64,000 nt of DNA from Saccharopolyspora galaxeae. GTDB lineage: Bacteria > Actinomycetota > Actinomycetes > Mycobacteriales > Pseudonocardiaceae. The stretch spans positions 434,001 through 498,000 of the forward strand of contig NZ_JADDUE010000001.1 in assembly GCF_016526145.1 (NCBI RefSeq), given 5' to 3'. Each line of letters begins with the position of its first letter. Positions within the stretch are counted from its first letter, which is position 1. The notes beneath the pieces were generated by a model. It saw nothing but the letters and a program-made list of their open reading frames with translations. It did no database searches and was not told the origin of the DNA. Shown here piece by piece: positions 1 to 8,440 of the stretch. Made by a program: the position numbers and the translations under genes.

Positions 1-315
1 CCAATGGATCGCGACCCGGTCGCCGTTGCCCTCGTCGACGTGCCGGTCCACGCAGTTGTAGGCGACGTTGAGCTTGCCGCCGACGAACCACTTCGCGAAC
101 GGTGCGTCGGACCAATCCAGCACCTGCGACCACTCGGTGTCCCAGTGCAGGTGCTCGGCCTGTTTCGCCCAGAAGCCTTCGCGGTCGGCCGCGGCCTGGT
201 CGTACATCTCCGACGTGGCGTTGGCCGCGGCGGCGAACTCCTGCGGCGGGGGGAAGGTCCTGCTCTCGGTGAGCAGGTTGTCCAGGGTGTTGCTTTGCCC
301 GTCGGGCTGACTCAT
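1..315 (-). CDS. acsA: Acetyl-CoA synthetase, N-terminal part (cut by window edge)
   Basis: Reading the minus strand from the ATG at 315 gives about 105 residues that match the start of AMP-forming acetyl-CoA synthetase: an N-terminal helix region, then WAKQAEHLHWDTEW, a KWFVGGKLNVAYNCVDRH block and GDRVAIHW, the usual opening before the adenylation domain. The enzyme activates acetate with ATP and CoA in the cytoplasm. The start is supported by GGGAGG upstream of the ATG. The catalytic core lies beyond position 1, so nothing can be said about completeness. No partner gene is co-directional next to it. Confidence 0.93.
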   Translation of the reverse strand, partial: MSQPDGQSNTLDNLLTESRTFPPPQEFAAAANATSEMYDQAAADREGFWAKQAEHLHWDTEWSQVLDWSDAPFAKWFVGGKLNVAYNCVDRHVDEGNGDRVAIHW

Positions 316-810
316 CGCGGGGAACCTCCCAGCTCAAGGGGCGCCTTTCGTGTCGGGTAGACCGTAGTGCGATCCGGCTCACGCCGACAGGGGTTCGCGG
401 GCGGGTCCGGCCGATCTGGTGGCGGACGCGATGAGATCAGCAGCTTACCGTCCGTGCATCGCAGTGCGCTGTGACGAAAGTTGCATCCACTTGTCCGTTG
501 CGTTCCGGGTGCGATGGGCCTATCGAGACCGGATCGTGCAGGAAACCGGAAGGCACCAGCCGGGAGGGTGCCTTCCGGTATCGGTTCGCCTGCCGACGGT
601 TTCCGGTCCACGGCGACTCGCTCGCCCGTTCGCCGCGCGTCAGCGGCGCGGACCCGTCCCGCGCGCATCCCGCTGCTGTTGGTCGCGGGCAATTCCCGGA
701 AACACCGCGGGCGGGTTCGGAATCGGCCGCGCGCGGTGAACGTGTTCCCGCTGCCGGGGTGTCCCGGGGCGGGGTTCTCGGAACCCGTCCGGACGGATCG
801 GGGCTGCGGG
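316..810. other. Gene-poor spacer between acsA and a lipoprotein gene
   Basis: No coding region was recognised. The acsA promoter should lie in the first 150 bases. The one clear element is the hairpin at 545-579. The rest is G+C-rich and featureless to the eye. Confidence 0.5.
545..579 (-). terminator. Strong hairpin, probable terminator
   Basis: A perfect 13-bp inverted repeat (arms 545-557 and 567-579, 9-base loop). It lies downstream of the minus-strand lipoprotein gene and upstream of acsA. There is no U-tract, as is common for actinobacterial terminators. Confidence 0.6.
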
Positions 811-1248
811 TCAGCCCGCCTGCGTCGTGGCGATGATCGAGATGTTCTGGTCGTCGAAGCAGTCGACGGCCTGGGCGCCGGTTTCCTGCACGGTGCTCAG
901 GTGGCAGTCGAAGCCCTGGTAGACGTCCTTGGCGTACTTGTCGGCGCCCACCAACTCCGCCGGGTCGGTGTTGAAGTAGGCGTTGATGGTGTTCATGGAT
1001 TCCTCGGCGCCCGCGAATCCCTCGTCGCTCTGGCGGGCGTAGACCTCCCAGAAGCCGCCGTCGGGGCCTTGGGTCCCGCCCTGGTCGATGTCGTTCTTCG
1101 TCGGTCCGGGGATCTGGTTCGCTTCGCCCTGGTGCGAGCCGGACGCCGAAGCAGCCATGCTCGTACTTCCGGAGTCCACCATTCCGGTGCAGGCGGACAG
1201 GGAAATGCCGGCGGCGAGAATGGAACCGGCGATGGCGAGGCCGCGCAT
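811..1248 (-). CDS. Small secreted lipoprotein, function unknown
   Basis: The protein has 145 residues. It opens with a short charged start, a hydrophobic stretch (about 4-17) and an LSAC lipobox with the Cys near residue 20, so it should be lipid-anchored on the outer face of the membrane. A Ser/Gly/Ala linker follows, then a small soluble domain with two Cys (FDCHLS and VDCFDD) that could form a disulfide. AAGGAGA precedes the ATG at 1248. No family was recognised. It stands alone, divergent from the gene at 1465, with the hairpin at 545-579 beyond its end. Confidence 0.8.
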   Translation of the reverse strand: MRGLAIAGSILAAGISLSACTGMVDSGSTSMAASASGSHQGEANQIPGPTKNDIDQGGTQGPDGGFWEVYARQSDEGFAGAEESMNTINAYFNTDPAELVGADKYAKDVYQGFDCHLSTVQETGAQAVDCFDDQNISIIATTQAG

Positions 1249-1464
1249 TGTTGTCTCCTTGGATGGGATGCGCATTTCGTTTTCCGTCCGGTGGACGCCC
1301 GGCTGCGTCGGAGGTTCATCGTCGGGCCCAAATTCGTTGCCGCGGATTTGCTGCTGAGGGATTTCCCGCACGCGCCGTTTTCGATCCCGAGCGGTGCTTG
1401 TGGTGCCCTTGCCCGGTCCGGGTTGTGCGCTCCGGCCGCGGCCGACCGGGTAGCGTCCGGCGGC

Positions 1465-2220
1465 GTGAACGCGCAAGAGTCGTTGCTCCCCCTGCTGGAG
1501 CTGCCCGGCGTGCAGGACGCCGTGACCGCCGCGCGGGCGGCCATCGACGAGATCCACGAGCACCCGGCGAACCGCCGCGGCTGGCCCGCCACCAGCGCGG
1601 AGGCCTCGGTGCGCGCGGCCCGCGCTTCGGCGGCGGTCGCGGGCGGGGCGGCCGAGATCCCGGACAGCGGCGAGGTCACCGATCCGCTGCTGGCCGGTTC
1701 GCTGCGGGTCGCCGAAGCGCTCGGGCCGCTGCTGCCGACCTGGCAGCGCGCCCCGATGCAAGCCCTCGCACGGCTGCACGTGCTGGCCGCCGCGGACCTG
1801 GCGGACGATCAGGAACGGCTGGGCCGCCCGCGGGAGGACCCGGCGGTCTCCGCGCGGCTGGACCTGCTCGCGCAGATCGTCGCGGACGCGGGCGGCAAGT
1901 CGCAGGGGCTCGTGCCCGGTCCGGTGCAGGCCGCCGTGGTGCACGGCGAGCTGCTCGCGCTGTCCGCGTTCGGCGAGGTCGACGGCATCGTGGCGCGCGC
2001 GGCGGCGCGGCTGAGCATGATCGGCAGCGGGCTGGACCCGAAGGGGCTGGTGGTGCCGGAGGTCGCCTACTTCCGGCGGCAGCCCGACTACGTCGCGGCC
2101 GCCGAAGGTTTCGCCTCCGGAGAGCCGGACGGCGTCGCGAAGTGGATCGTGCACTGCTGCACCGCGCTGGAAACCGGCGCGCGGGAGGCGAAGTCCATCG
2201 CCGACGCCGTGGAGTCCTGA
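1465..2220 (+). CDS. Fic-like helical protein with degenerate motif
   Basis: The protein has 251 residues and starts at GTG 1465; this start is tentative, because the frame stays open upstream and no strong ribosome site is visible. It is almost all helical and Ala/Leu-rich, with no signal peptide. From about residue 85 on it recalls the Fic fold: an ALARLHVLAAADL helix, then a VQAAVVHGELLAL helix followed by SAFGEVDGIVARAAAR where Fic enzymes have HPFxDGNGRxxR. The catalytic His and the GN pair are absent, so AMP transfer is unlikely. Related actinobacterial proteins are, as I recall, often labelled oxidoreductase or Fic family. Role unknown. A nucleoside hydrolase gene follows after 134 bp. 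Confidence 0.6.
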   Translation: MNAQESLLPLLELPGVQDAVTAARAAIDEIHEHPANRRGWPATSAEASVRAARASAAVAGGAAEIPDSGEVTDPLLAGSLRVAEALGPLLPTWQRAPMQALARLHVLAAADLADDQERLGRPREDPAVSARLDLLAQIVADAGGKSQGLVPGPVQAAVVHGELLALSAFGEVDGIVARAAARLSMIGSGLDPKGLVVPEVAYFRRQPDYVAAAEGFASGEPDGVAKWIVHCCTALETGAREAKSIADAVES

Positions 2221-2354
2221 TGAGGGCCGGCTTCGAGCGGCTCCGCCGCGGCAGCCGCTGACCGCACACGCGTCCGGAAGCGTGCATCCGCACCGCGACG
2301 GAACCGCTGGTCGACCGACGCGCGCACCGACCCCGAAGAACCGACGGGAGCGAA

Positions 2355-3290
2355 ATGCCGAAGAAGGTCCTGATCGACTGCGATCCGGGCATCGACGACG
2401 CGCTGGCGCTGGCGCTCGCGCACGGCAGCCCGGAACTGGACGTCGTCGGCGTGACCACCGTGGCGGGCAACGTCGGCCTGCCGCACACCACGAACAACGC
2501 CCTGTGCCTGGCGGACTTCTACGGGATGGACGTGCCGATCGCGGCCGGCGCGGGCCGCCCGCTCGTTCGCGAAGCGCTGACGGCCGGCGACGTGCACGGC
2601 GGCAACGGGCTCGGGGGCGTGGTGCTGCCCGCGGCCACGGCACGGGCGATCGACGGCCACGCCGTGGATCGAATAGTCGACGAGCTGGCCGCCGCGCCCG
2701 GCGAGATCTCGCTGGTCGCGATCGGTCCGCTGACCAACATCGCGCTGGCGGTGCGCAAGGAGCCCAGGATCGTCGAGTGGGCGCGCGAGTTCGTCGTCAT
2801 GGGCGGCTCCTACACCCGCGGGAACCGCAACCCGGCGGCGGAGTTCAACGTGCTCGCCGACCCGGAGGCCGCGGCCGTCGCGTTCGACGCGGGCTGGCGC
2901 ACCACCATGGTCGGGCTGGACCTGACCGCGCAGGCCCGCGCCACCGCCGAAGTGCGCGAGCGGTTCGGTGCGCTCGGGCGGCTCGAGGCGGAACTGCTTT
3001 CGCCGATCCTGGACTTCTACGCACAGCACCGGCAGTACCGCGCCGAAGGTCCCGCGGTCCACGACGCCTGCGCCGTCGCGCACGTGCTCGATCCGGGGTT
3101 GCTGAGCACCGTGCCCGCGCGGGTGGACGTGGAGACGCACGGCCGGTTCACCTCGGGCATGACGGTGACCGACTTCGACGCGCCCGCCGAGCGCTGCAAC
3201 GCGGACGTGGCGACGGTGCTCGACACCGGAGCCTTCTGGAACCGCGTGCTCACCGCCTTCGAGCGGGTCGCCGCCGAACTACCGGAGTGA
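2355..3290 (+). CDS. Inosine/uridine-preferring nucleoside hydrolase
   Basis: The protein has 311 residues, the usual length for this family. It opens with LIDCDPGIDDALAL, the Asp cluster (D8, D10, D14, D15) that binds Ca2+ and the ribose. Further family marks are VTTVAGNVG, NGLGG, EISLVAIGPLTNIALA, FVVMGG, NPAAEFNVLADPEAA and the C-terminal HDACAVA. It hydrolyses ribonucleosides to base plus ribose in the cytoplasm (purine/pyrimidine salvage); exact substrate preference cannot be read. GGGAG precedes the ATG. The stop codon overlaps a palindromic repeat shared with two other gene ends, and the next gene, murQ, is convergent. Confidence 0.92.
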   Translation: MPKKVLIDCDPGIDDALALALAHGSPELDVVGVTTVAGNVGLPHTTNNALCLADFYGMDVPIAAGAGRPLVREALTAGDVHGGNGLGGVVLPAATARAIDGHAVDRIVDELAAAPGEISLVAIGPLTNIALAVRKEPRIVEWAREFVVMGGSYTRGNRNPAAEFNVLADPEAAAVAFDAGWRTTMVGLDLTAQARATAEVRERFGALGRLEAELLSPILDFYAQHRQYRAEGPAVHDACAVAHVLDPGLLSTVPARVDVETHGRFTSGMTVTDFDAPAERCNADVATVLDTGAFWNRVLTAFERVAAELPE

Positions 3291-3351
3291 ACGGACTGTT
3301 CGTCCGGCCAGATTGGTCAGACGGTCCGTTCGCCCGGTCCGTTCGCTCAGA
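3287..3351. repeat. Gene-end palindromic repeat, copy A
   Basis: The sequence begins GTGAACGGACTGTTCG at the stop codon of the nucleoside hydrolase and continues into inverted copies of the same core (GGTCCGTTCGCCC). It occupies the convergent gap between that gene and murQ and resembles copies at 47767 and 63833. It probably acts as a bidirectional terminator (inference). Confidence 0.6.
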
Positions 3352-3359
3352 GCTTCGGC

Positions 3360-4280
3360 TCAGCGCGTCAGCGAGCGCAGCGCGTCCCGCACCCGGCCGT
3401 CCGAGACCGCCAGCGCCGCCGCGGACCGCTCCACGTCGGAGCCGGTCAGCAAGTGCACCAGCGCCGTCTTCAAGTCACCGCCCGCGTCGCCGAGCGCGCG
3501 AGCGCACTCCTGCTCGGACGCGTCGGTGGCCTCGCGCAGGATCGCCACGGTCCGGCCGCGCAGCTTCGCGTTCGTGGCCAGCATGCTGACCATGAGGTTC
3601 GAGTAGGTGCGGCCCATCCGGATCATCACCGCGGTGGAGAACGAGGTCAGCACCAGCTTCTGCGCGGTGCCCGCCTTCATCCGGGTGGAGCCCGCGATCG
3701 GTTCCGGCCCGGTGTCCACCGCGATCACCACGTCCGCCGGGGCGTTGCCCGCCGACTCCGGGTTCGCCGACATCAGCGCCGTGCCCGCCCCGGCCCGCCG
3801 GGCCGCCTGCAGCGCTCCCATGACGTACGGCGTGCGGCCGGAGGCGGTCAGCCCGAGCACGAAGTCCGAACCGGTGACCTGCGAATCGACCAGCGCGGCA
3901 CCGGAATCGGTGTCGTCCTCGGCGTTCTCCACGGCTTTCTGGAAGGCGCCGCTGCCACCGGCCTGGTGCGCCACCACCCAGTCCGCGGGCACGTTGTAGG
4001 TCGGGATCAGCTCGGCGGCGTCGAGCACCGCGAGCCTCCCGGAGGTGCCCGCGCCCACGTAGTGCACCCGTCCGCCGGAGCGCAGCGCGGTCACCGCCAG
4101 GTCCACCGCGCGGGCCAGCTCCGGCAGCGCCCGGCCGACCGCCTCCGGAACGGTGCGGTCCTCGGCGTTGAGCACGTGCAGGATGTCCAGCGTCGGCAGC
4201 AGGTCGATGTCCCTGGTGCGCTCGTTGGTCCGTTCCGTCGGGGCGTTCACCCGCGCGGGCGGCTGCGGATCGCGGGTCAT
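3360..4280 (-). CDS. murQ: N-acetylmuramic acid 6-phosphate etherase
   Basis: The protein has 306 residues. It cleaves the lactyl ether of MurNAc-6-phosphate to give GlcNAc-6-phosphate and D-lactate, the entry of recovered cell-wall sugar into amino-sugar metabolism. The SIS sugar-isomerase fold is marked by VGAGTSGRLAVLDAAE (about residues 75-90), which includes the catalytic-type Glu90; ENAEDD (118-123) holds a second acidic site, followed by GLTASGRTPYV and the substrate-site stretch IAGSTRMKAGTAQK. The length is typical. The ATG overlaps the murR stop as ATGA, so the two are translationally coupled and probably regulated by MurR. Confidence 0.96.
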   Translation of the reverse strand: MTRDPQPPARVNAPTERTNERTRDIDLLPTLDILHVLNAEDRTVPEAVGRALPELARAVDLAVTALRSGGRVHYVGAGTSGRLAVLDAAELIPTYNVPADWVVAHQAGGSGAFQKAVENAEDDTDSGAALVDSQVTGSDFVLGLTASGRTPYVMGALQAARRAGAGTALMSANPESAGNAPADVVIAVDTGPEPIAGSTRMKAGTAQKLVLTSFSTAVMIRMGRTYSNLMVSMLATNAKLRGRTVAILREATDASEQECARALGDAGGDLKTALVHLLTGSDVERSAAALAVSDGRVRDALRSLTR

Positions 4281-5221
4281 CCAGCGTCCTCCTCGTTCCT
4301 GGGCCGGTCCGGATGCCTGCGGCGATCCGGGCGGGCACCGAGCCGGTGCCCGTCGACGGCCGCGTAGGTGGCTTCCAGCGCTGCCTTCGTGTCGTCGATG
4401 TGCCGTTGCGCCACCCCGATGAACAGGCAGTCGATCACGGTGAGCTGGCCGAGCCTGCTCGCCATCGCCCCGGAGCGGTAGGTCGTCTCGCGCACCGCCG
4501 TGGTCAGCACGTTCCCGGCGATCTCGGTGATCGGCGAACGGCTGAAGTTGGTCAGCGCGGCGGTGACCGCCCCGTGCCGCCCGGCCTCCCGCAACGCCTC
4601 CACCGTCTCGGAGGTGGCTCCGGTGTGCGAGATGCCGATGGCCACGTCGCCGTCGCGCAGCAGCGCCGCCGAGGTCAGCGCGGTGTGCGTGTCCGACCAC
4701 GCGAAGCAGGTCAGGCCGATGCGGTGCAGCTTCTGCTGCAGGTCGAGCGCGACGAAGGCGCTGGCGCCGACGCCGTAGACGTCGATCCGGCGGGCCCGCG
4801 CGACGGCGTCGACGACCGCGGCGAGCGCTTCGGCGTCGAGCTGTCCGGCGGTTTCCTCGACGGCTTTCGCGTCCGCGTAGGCGACCTTCTCGATGATCTG
4901 CGCCAGGTCGTCGTCCGGTTCGATGTCGCCGCCGAGGTCGCGGTCGCGTTCGGAGGTGCGGGCGGTGTCCGCGGCCAGCGCGATGCGCAGGTCGGGATAC
5001 CCGCCGACGCCGATCGCCTTGCAGAACCGGGTGACGGTGGTTTCGCTGGTGCCCGCCGCTTCGGCGACCTCGGTGATGCTGCGCCGGGCGATGGAGGCGG
5101 GATCGGCGAGCACGATGCCCGCGACCCGCTGCTCGGCTCTGGCCAGCCCCGGGAGCAGCGAGCGGATCCGCACGAGGGGACTGCCGTCCCCGGCTTCGGA
5201 CGAGCTGTCGTCAACGGCCAT
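4277..5221 (-). CDS. murR: MurR/RpiR-family regulator of muropeptide recycling
   Basis: The protein has 314 residues. An N-terminal RpiR helix-turn-helix (about 15-90: RSITEVAEAAGTSETTVTRFCKAIG) is followed by a SIS domain (about 120-260: RIDVYGVGASAFVALDLQQKLHRIG, GISHTGATSETVEAL) that in this family binds a phosphosugar; MurNAc-6-phosphate is the expected ligand from the coupling to murQ. It probably represses the murR-murQ pair and perhaps the hydrolase genes upstream. There is no clear ribosome site before the ATG, so the message may be leaderless. An arginine-rich tail (RPDRRRHPDRPRNEE) ends the protein. Confidence 0.92.
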   Translation of the reverse strand: MAVDDSSSEAGDGSPLVRIRSLLPGLARAEQRVAGIVLADPASIARRSITEVAEAAGTSETTVTRFCKAIGVGGYPDLRIALAADTARTSERDRDLGGDIEPDDDLAQIIEKVAYADAKAVEETAGQLDAEALAAVVDAVARARRIDVYGVGASAFVALDLQQKLHRIGLTCFAWSDTHTALTSAALLRDGDVAIGISHTGATSETVEALREAGRHGAVTAALTNFSRSPITEIAGNVLTTAVRETTYRSGAMASRLGQLTVIDCLFIGVAQRHIDDTKAALEATYAAVDGHRLGARPDRRRHPDRPRNEEDAG

Positions 5222-5240
5222 GTGGGAAACTTACTAACCG
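5207..5240 (-). promoter_or_regulatory. Possible MurR operator/leaderless start region
   Basis: On the minus strand, TTAGTAAGTTTCC lies immediately before the murR ATG, where a Shine-Dalgarno would be expected. The AT-rich AGTAAGTTT core stands out in this G+C background and could be an operator or part of a promoter of a leaderless message. This is by eye only, with no second copy found. Confidence 0.3.
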
Positions 5241-5406
5241 CGATCTGTGCAGGTCAATGCGGGTGTCTCCGGGTCGGCCGAGGTTCGGGCGGGGCCGGCG
5301 GGCCGCGCCCGCCGTGGACAGGACGGTTCGCACCGGGAATCGGGTTGCACCGTGCGGCGGTGCGCCGATCACCTTCGTGGGCCAACGGCGCCGAGTCCGC
5401 GCGGGC

Positions 5407-7155
5407 TCAGCGGTGCACCGGCGCCCAGCCCCGCGGGTCGAAGCCCTGCGGCTCGCGCTCGCCGTCGAGCAGCGTGCGGTCCCGGTCGGCCACCGAGATT
5501 CCGTCGACCAGCACGCCCCGCCCGGTGTACTGCTTGTCCGGCGCGTAGCGCCAGCGCACCTGGACGTGCTGGCCGGGCTGAGCGTCCACGGTGCCGCGCA
5601 CCTGCCACCACGCGCGGTGGCCCGATCCGGCCAGCGACTGCTGCGGCCCTTCCGGTGCACCCGGCCCGTTCGCGGTCACCGGCACCGGCCGCCAGCTCGC
5701 CCCGCCGTCCACACTGGACTCCAGTAGCAGCGGGTCGGCGCCGTCCGGATCCCGCTGGGTGTCCACGAAAGCGTCGAACGACACCTCCGCCTGCCCGGCC
5801 ACCGGCCCGAGGTCCCGGGTGCGCAACGTCGCCGGAGCCGCCGCGGGCGCGCCCCACGACTCCGACCCGCGCTCCGGGCGCACCGCCAGCGCCTCCGCCA
5901 TCGCCTGCGCGATCGCCTCCCGCGCCGGGTTGTTCGAGCCCCACTCCCGCGTCGGGTGCACCCGGTTGGTCAGCAGCACCACCACCGAACGCGAGTCCGG
6001 GTCCAGCACCAGCGAAGTACCGGTGAAACCGGTGTGCCCGGCCGTGCGCGGGCCGCTCAGCCCGGCCATGTACCAGCGCTGGTCCAGTTCGAAGCCCAAA
6101 CCGTGCCCGTCGCCGGGGAACGCGCCGTTGTAGTCGGTCAGCATCCGCTCGACCGTCTCCGGCTGCAGGATCCGCTGCTCGCCGTAACCGCCGCCGTTGA
6201 CCAGCGCCTGCCCGAGCACGCCCAGGTCGTGCGCGGTGGAGAACAAGCCCGCTTCACCCGCCACGCCGCCCAGCGACCAGGCGTTCTCGTCGTGCGGCTC
6301 GCCGCGGACCATGCCGCGCGGGGGCTCGGTCTGGAACTCGGTCGCCGCGATGTGGTGCAGCTCGCTCGGCGGCGGGTTGTAGCCGGTGTCGTCCATGCCC
6401 AGCGGGCCGGTGATGCGTTCGCGGACCACCTGGTCCAGCGGCGCATCGGCCATCCGGGACACCAGCACGCCCAGGGTGATGAAGTTCGGGTCGGAGTACT
6501 GGTAAGCCGTTCCCGGCGGCTTCTCCGGGCTCAGCCGCAGCACGTGCGGGATCCGCTCCTGCGGGGGCAGCTTCCACAGCTGCACCTCGGACGGCAGCCC
6601 GGAGGTGTGCGTGAGCAGCTGCCGCACGGTGATCGACTGCTTGCCCTGGCCGCCGAACTCCGGCAGGTAGTGCGCGACAGGGGTGTCCAGGTCCACGTCG
6701 CCGTCCTCGACCTGCTGCAGCACCGCGATCGAGGTGAACAGCTTCGTCAGCGATGCGACGTCGAAGATCGTGTCCGGGCGCATCGGCTCCTGCTGCTGCG
6801 GCGGCAGCTCGGTGCCCTGCGCGTCGGAGTAGCGCACCTCCTTGCCGAACGCCTCGTGCCGCACCACCACGCCGTCGTGGGCCAGCAGCGCCACCGCACC
6901 GGCGAACATCGGGTGCTCGCGCCCCGGCGTCGGCCCCGTCCAAGCCCCGATCCGCCGCAGCGCGTCATCGATCGGCGCCGCCGCGAGCCCGGCCTGCTCC
7001 GGGGAACCCGGCCGCAGCACGGTCTCCGCGGAGGAGAACCCGTCCTGCGGGCGGTCGAAGCGGCCGCCCGCGCCGACCGGCGGCGAAGCGCACGCCGGTC
7101 CCGCGGCCGTCGCCGTGATCGCCGTGAGGACCAGAGCCAACAGCGTTCCGCGCAT
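5407..7155 (-). CDS. AmiE/YbbE-like exported serine hydrolase with extra C-terminal domain
   Basis: The protein has 582 residues from ATG 7155 (a TTG one codon upstream is possible). It has a signal peptide (about 1-24), then a class C beta-lactamase-fold domain (about 50-430): the SLTK catalytic motif at S135-K138, the YSDPN Tyr motif and GHTGFTG in place of KTG. Bacillus subtilis AmiE (YbbE), a MurNAc-L-Ala amidase, has the same fold and sits in the same gene company, so amidase action on muropeptides is the best guess; an esterase or D-peptidase is possible. About 130 further residues form a beta-rich module (LLLESSVDGGASWRPV, VQVRWRY) that could bind wall glycan. It lies 33 bp after namZ. 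Confidence 0.83.
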   Translation of the reverse strand: MRGTLLALVLTAITATAAGPACASPPVGAGGRFDRPQDGFSSAETVLRPGSPEQAGLAAAPIDDALRRIGAWTGPTPGREHPMFAGAVALLAHDGVVVRHEAFGKEVRYSDAQGTELPPQQQEPMRPDTIFDVASLTKLFTSIAVLQQVEDGDVDLDTPVAHYLPEFGGQGKQSITVRQLLTHTSGLPSEVQLWKLPPQERIPHVLRLSPEKPPGTAYQYSDPNFITLGVLVSRMADAPLDQVVRERITGPLGMDDTGYNPPPSELHHIAATEFQTEPPRGMVRGEPHDENAWSLGGVAGEAGLFSTAHDLGVLGQALVNGGGYGEQRILQPETVERMLTDYNGAFPGDGHGLGFELDQRWYMAGLSGPRTAGHTGFTGTSLVLDPDSRSVVVLLTNRVHPTREWGSNNPAREAIAQAMAEALAVRPERGSESWGAPAAAPATLRTRDLGPVAGQAEVSFDAFVDTQRDPDGADPLLLESSVDGGASWRPVPVTANGPGAPEGPQQSLAGSGHRAWWQVRGTVDAQPGQHVQVRWRYAPDKQYTGRGVLVDGISVADRDRTLLDGEREPQGFDPRGWAPVHR

Positions 7156-7188
7156 CAAGACCCACCCTCGTCAGCAATGAGCACGCGC

Positions 7189-8436
7189 TCACCGGTACAG
7201 CAGGAAACGCTCCCGCAGGCGCCGGAACTCGGCCAGTTCCGCGTCCCACGAGCCGACGATCTCGTCCACGCCCGCGCCCGCGTCGACCATGGTGCGGACC
7301 CGGTCGGTGCCGGCCAGCTTGTCGATCATGCCGTCCGGGCGCCAGCCGAAGACCTGGCCGAACAGCCGCTTCGCCGTGACCAGCATGGTGATCGCGATGC
7401 GGATCGCGTCGACCTCGCCGCCGCGGTGCAGCTGCACGCCGCCGCAGGTGGCGCCGGCGTGCTTGCCGAACTCGGGCACGAAGTAGGTCTCCCGGAAGCG
7501 GAGACCCTCCAGCCCGGCGGCGTTCAGCTCGTCCGCCCAGCGCCAATCGATCCCCGGCGCCCCGATGATCTCGAACGGGTGCGTGGTGCCGCGCCCCTCG
7601 GACAGCACGGTGCCCTCGAACAGCCCGGTGCCCGGGTACACCATCGCGGTGTCCGGCGTCGGCATGTTCGGGCTCGGCGGCACCCACGGCAACGCCGAGC
7701 CCGCGGCACGACCGCGCCATCCTTCGGCGCGCACCACCGACAGCCGCTGGCCGAGCGGCGGGTCGAGGTACTCGGCGTCGAACATGCGGGCAAGCTCGCC
7801 GAGCGTCATGCCGTGCTGCTGCGCGATCGGCAGCGCACCGACACCGGAGGCGAACCGCATGTCCAGCCGCGGACCCGCCACTTGCGCACCGATCGGGTTC
7901 GGCCGGTCCAGCACGACGAACTCGGCGCCGGTGCGCGCGGCTGCGCGCATCGCGGTGTACATGGTCCACACGTAGGTGTAGAAGCGGGCGCCGACGTCGG
8001 CGATGTCGAACACCACGCGCTGCACACCGGCCTTGCCGAACATGCGGGCCAGCTCGTCCGCGTTCGCGCCGTAGGCGTCGTAGACCGGCAGGCCGGTGCG
8101 CGGATCGGTCACGTTCCCCTCGGAGCCACCGGCCTGCGAGGTGCCGCGGAAACCGTGCTCGGGACCGAACACGGCGGCGATGTCCACCGCACCGGACGCG
8201 TGCATCGCATCGACGATGTGCTGCAAGGAAGCCAGCACGCCCGTCGGGTTGGTGATCAGTCCGACCCGGCTGCCCGTCAGCGGCTGCCAGTTCTGCGCGG
8301 CCAGCACGTCCGCGCCGGTGCGCACCGCGCCGCCGTCGATCCGCTCCTGCTGCGGGGCCGCGCACGCGGCACCGGCGCCCACCAGCGGCGCCGACAGCGC
8401 CGTGGAAGCCAGCAAACTCCTCCTGCTCAGCGGCAT
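7189..8436 (-). CDS. namZ: Exo-beta-N-acetylmuramidase NamZ (DUF1343)
   Basis: The protein has 415 residues. A twin-arginine leader (SRRSLLAS) with a hydrophobic stretch points to Tat export; a Cys near residue 25 might make it a lipoprotein. The DUF1343 domain follows: GSRVGLITNPTGV, AVFGPEHGFRG, GLPVYDAYG, VVFDIADVGARFYTYVWTM, VLDRPNPIG, EGRGTTHPFEIIGAPG. Bacillus subtilis NamZ (YbbC, family GH171) releases MurNAc from the non-reducing end of wall fragments. It starts 4 bp after the nagZ stop, so the two are almost surely co-translated: NagZ removes GlcNAc, NamZ removes the exposed MurNAc, and the AmiE-like enzyme next door removes peptide. Confidence 0.92.
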   Translation of the reverse strand: MPLSRRSLLASTALSAPLVGAGAACAAPQQERIDGGAVRTGADVLAAQNWQPLTGSRVGLITNPTGVLASLQHIVDAMHASGAVDIAAVFGPEHGFRGTSQAGGSEGNVTDPRTGLPVYDAYGANADELARMFGKAGVQRVVFDIADVGARFYTYVWTMYTAMRAAARTGAEFVVLDRPNPIGAQVAGPRLDMRFASGVGALPIAQQHGMTLGELARMFDAEYLDPPLGQRLSVVRAEGWRGRAAGSALPWVPPSPNMPTPDTAMVYPGTGLFEGTVLSEGRGTTHPFEIIGAPGIDWRWADELNAAGLEGLRFRETYFVPEFGKHAGATCGGVQLHRGGEVDAIRIAITMLVTAKRLFGQVFGWRPDGMIDKLAGTDRVRTMVDAGAGVDEIVGSWDAELAEFRRLRERFLLYR

Positions 8437-8440
8437 CGCA

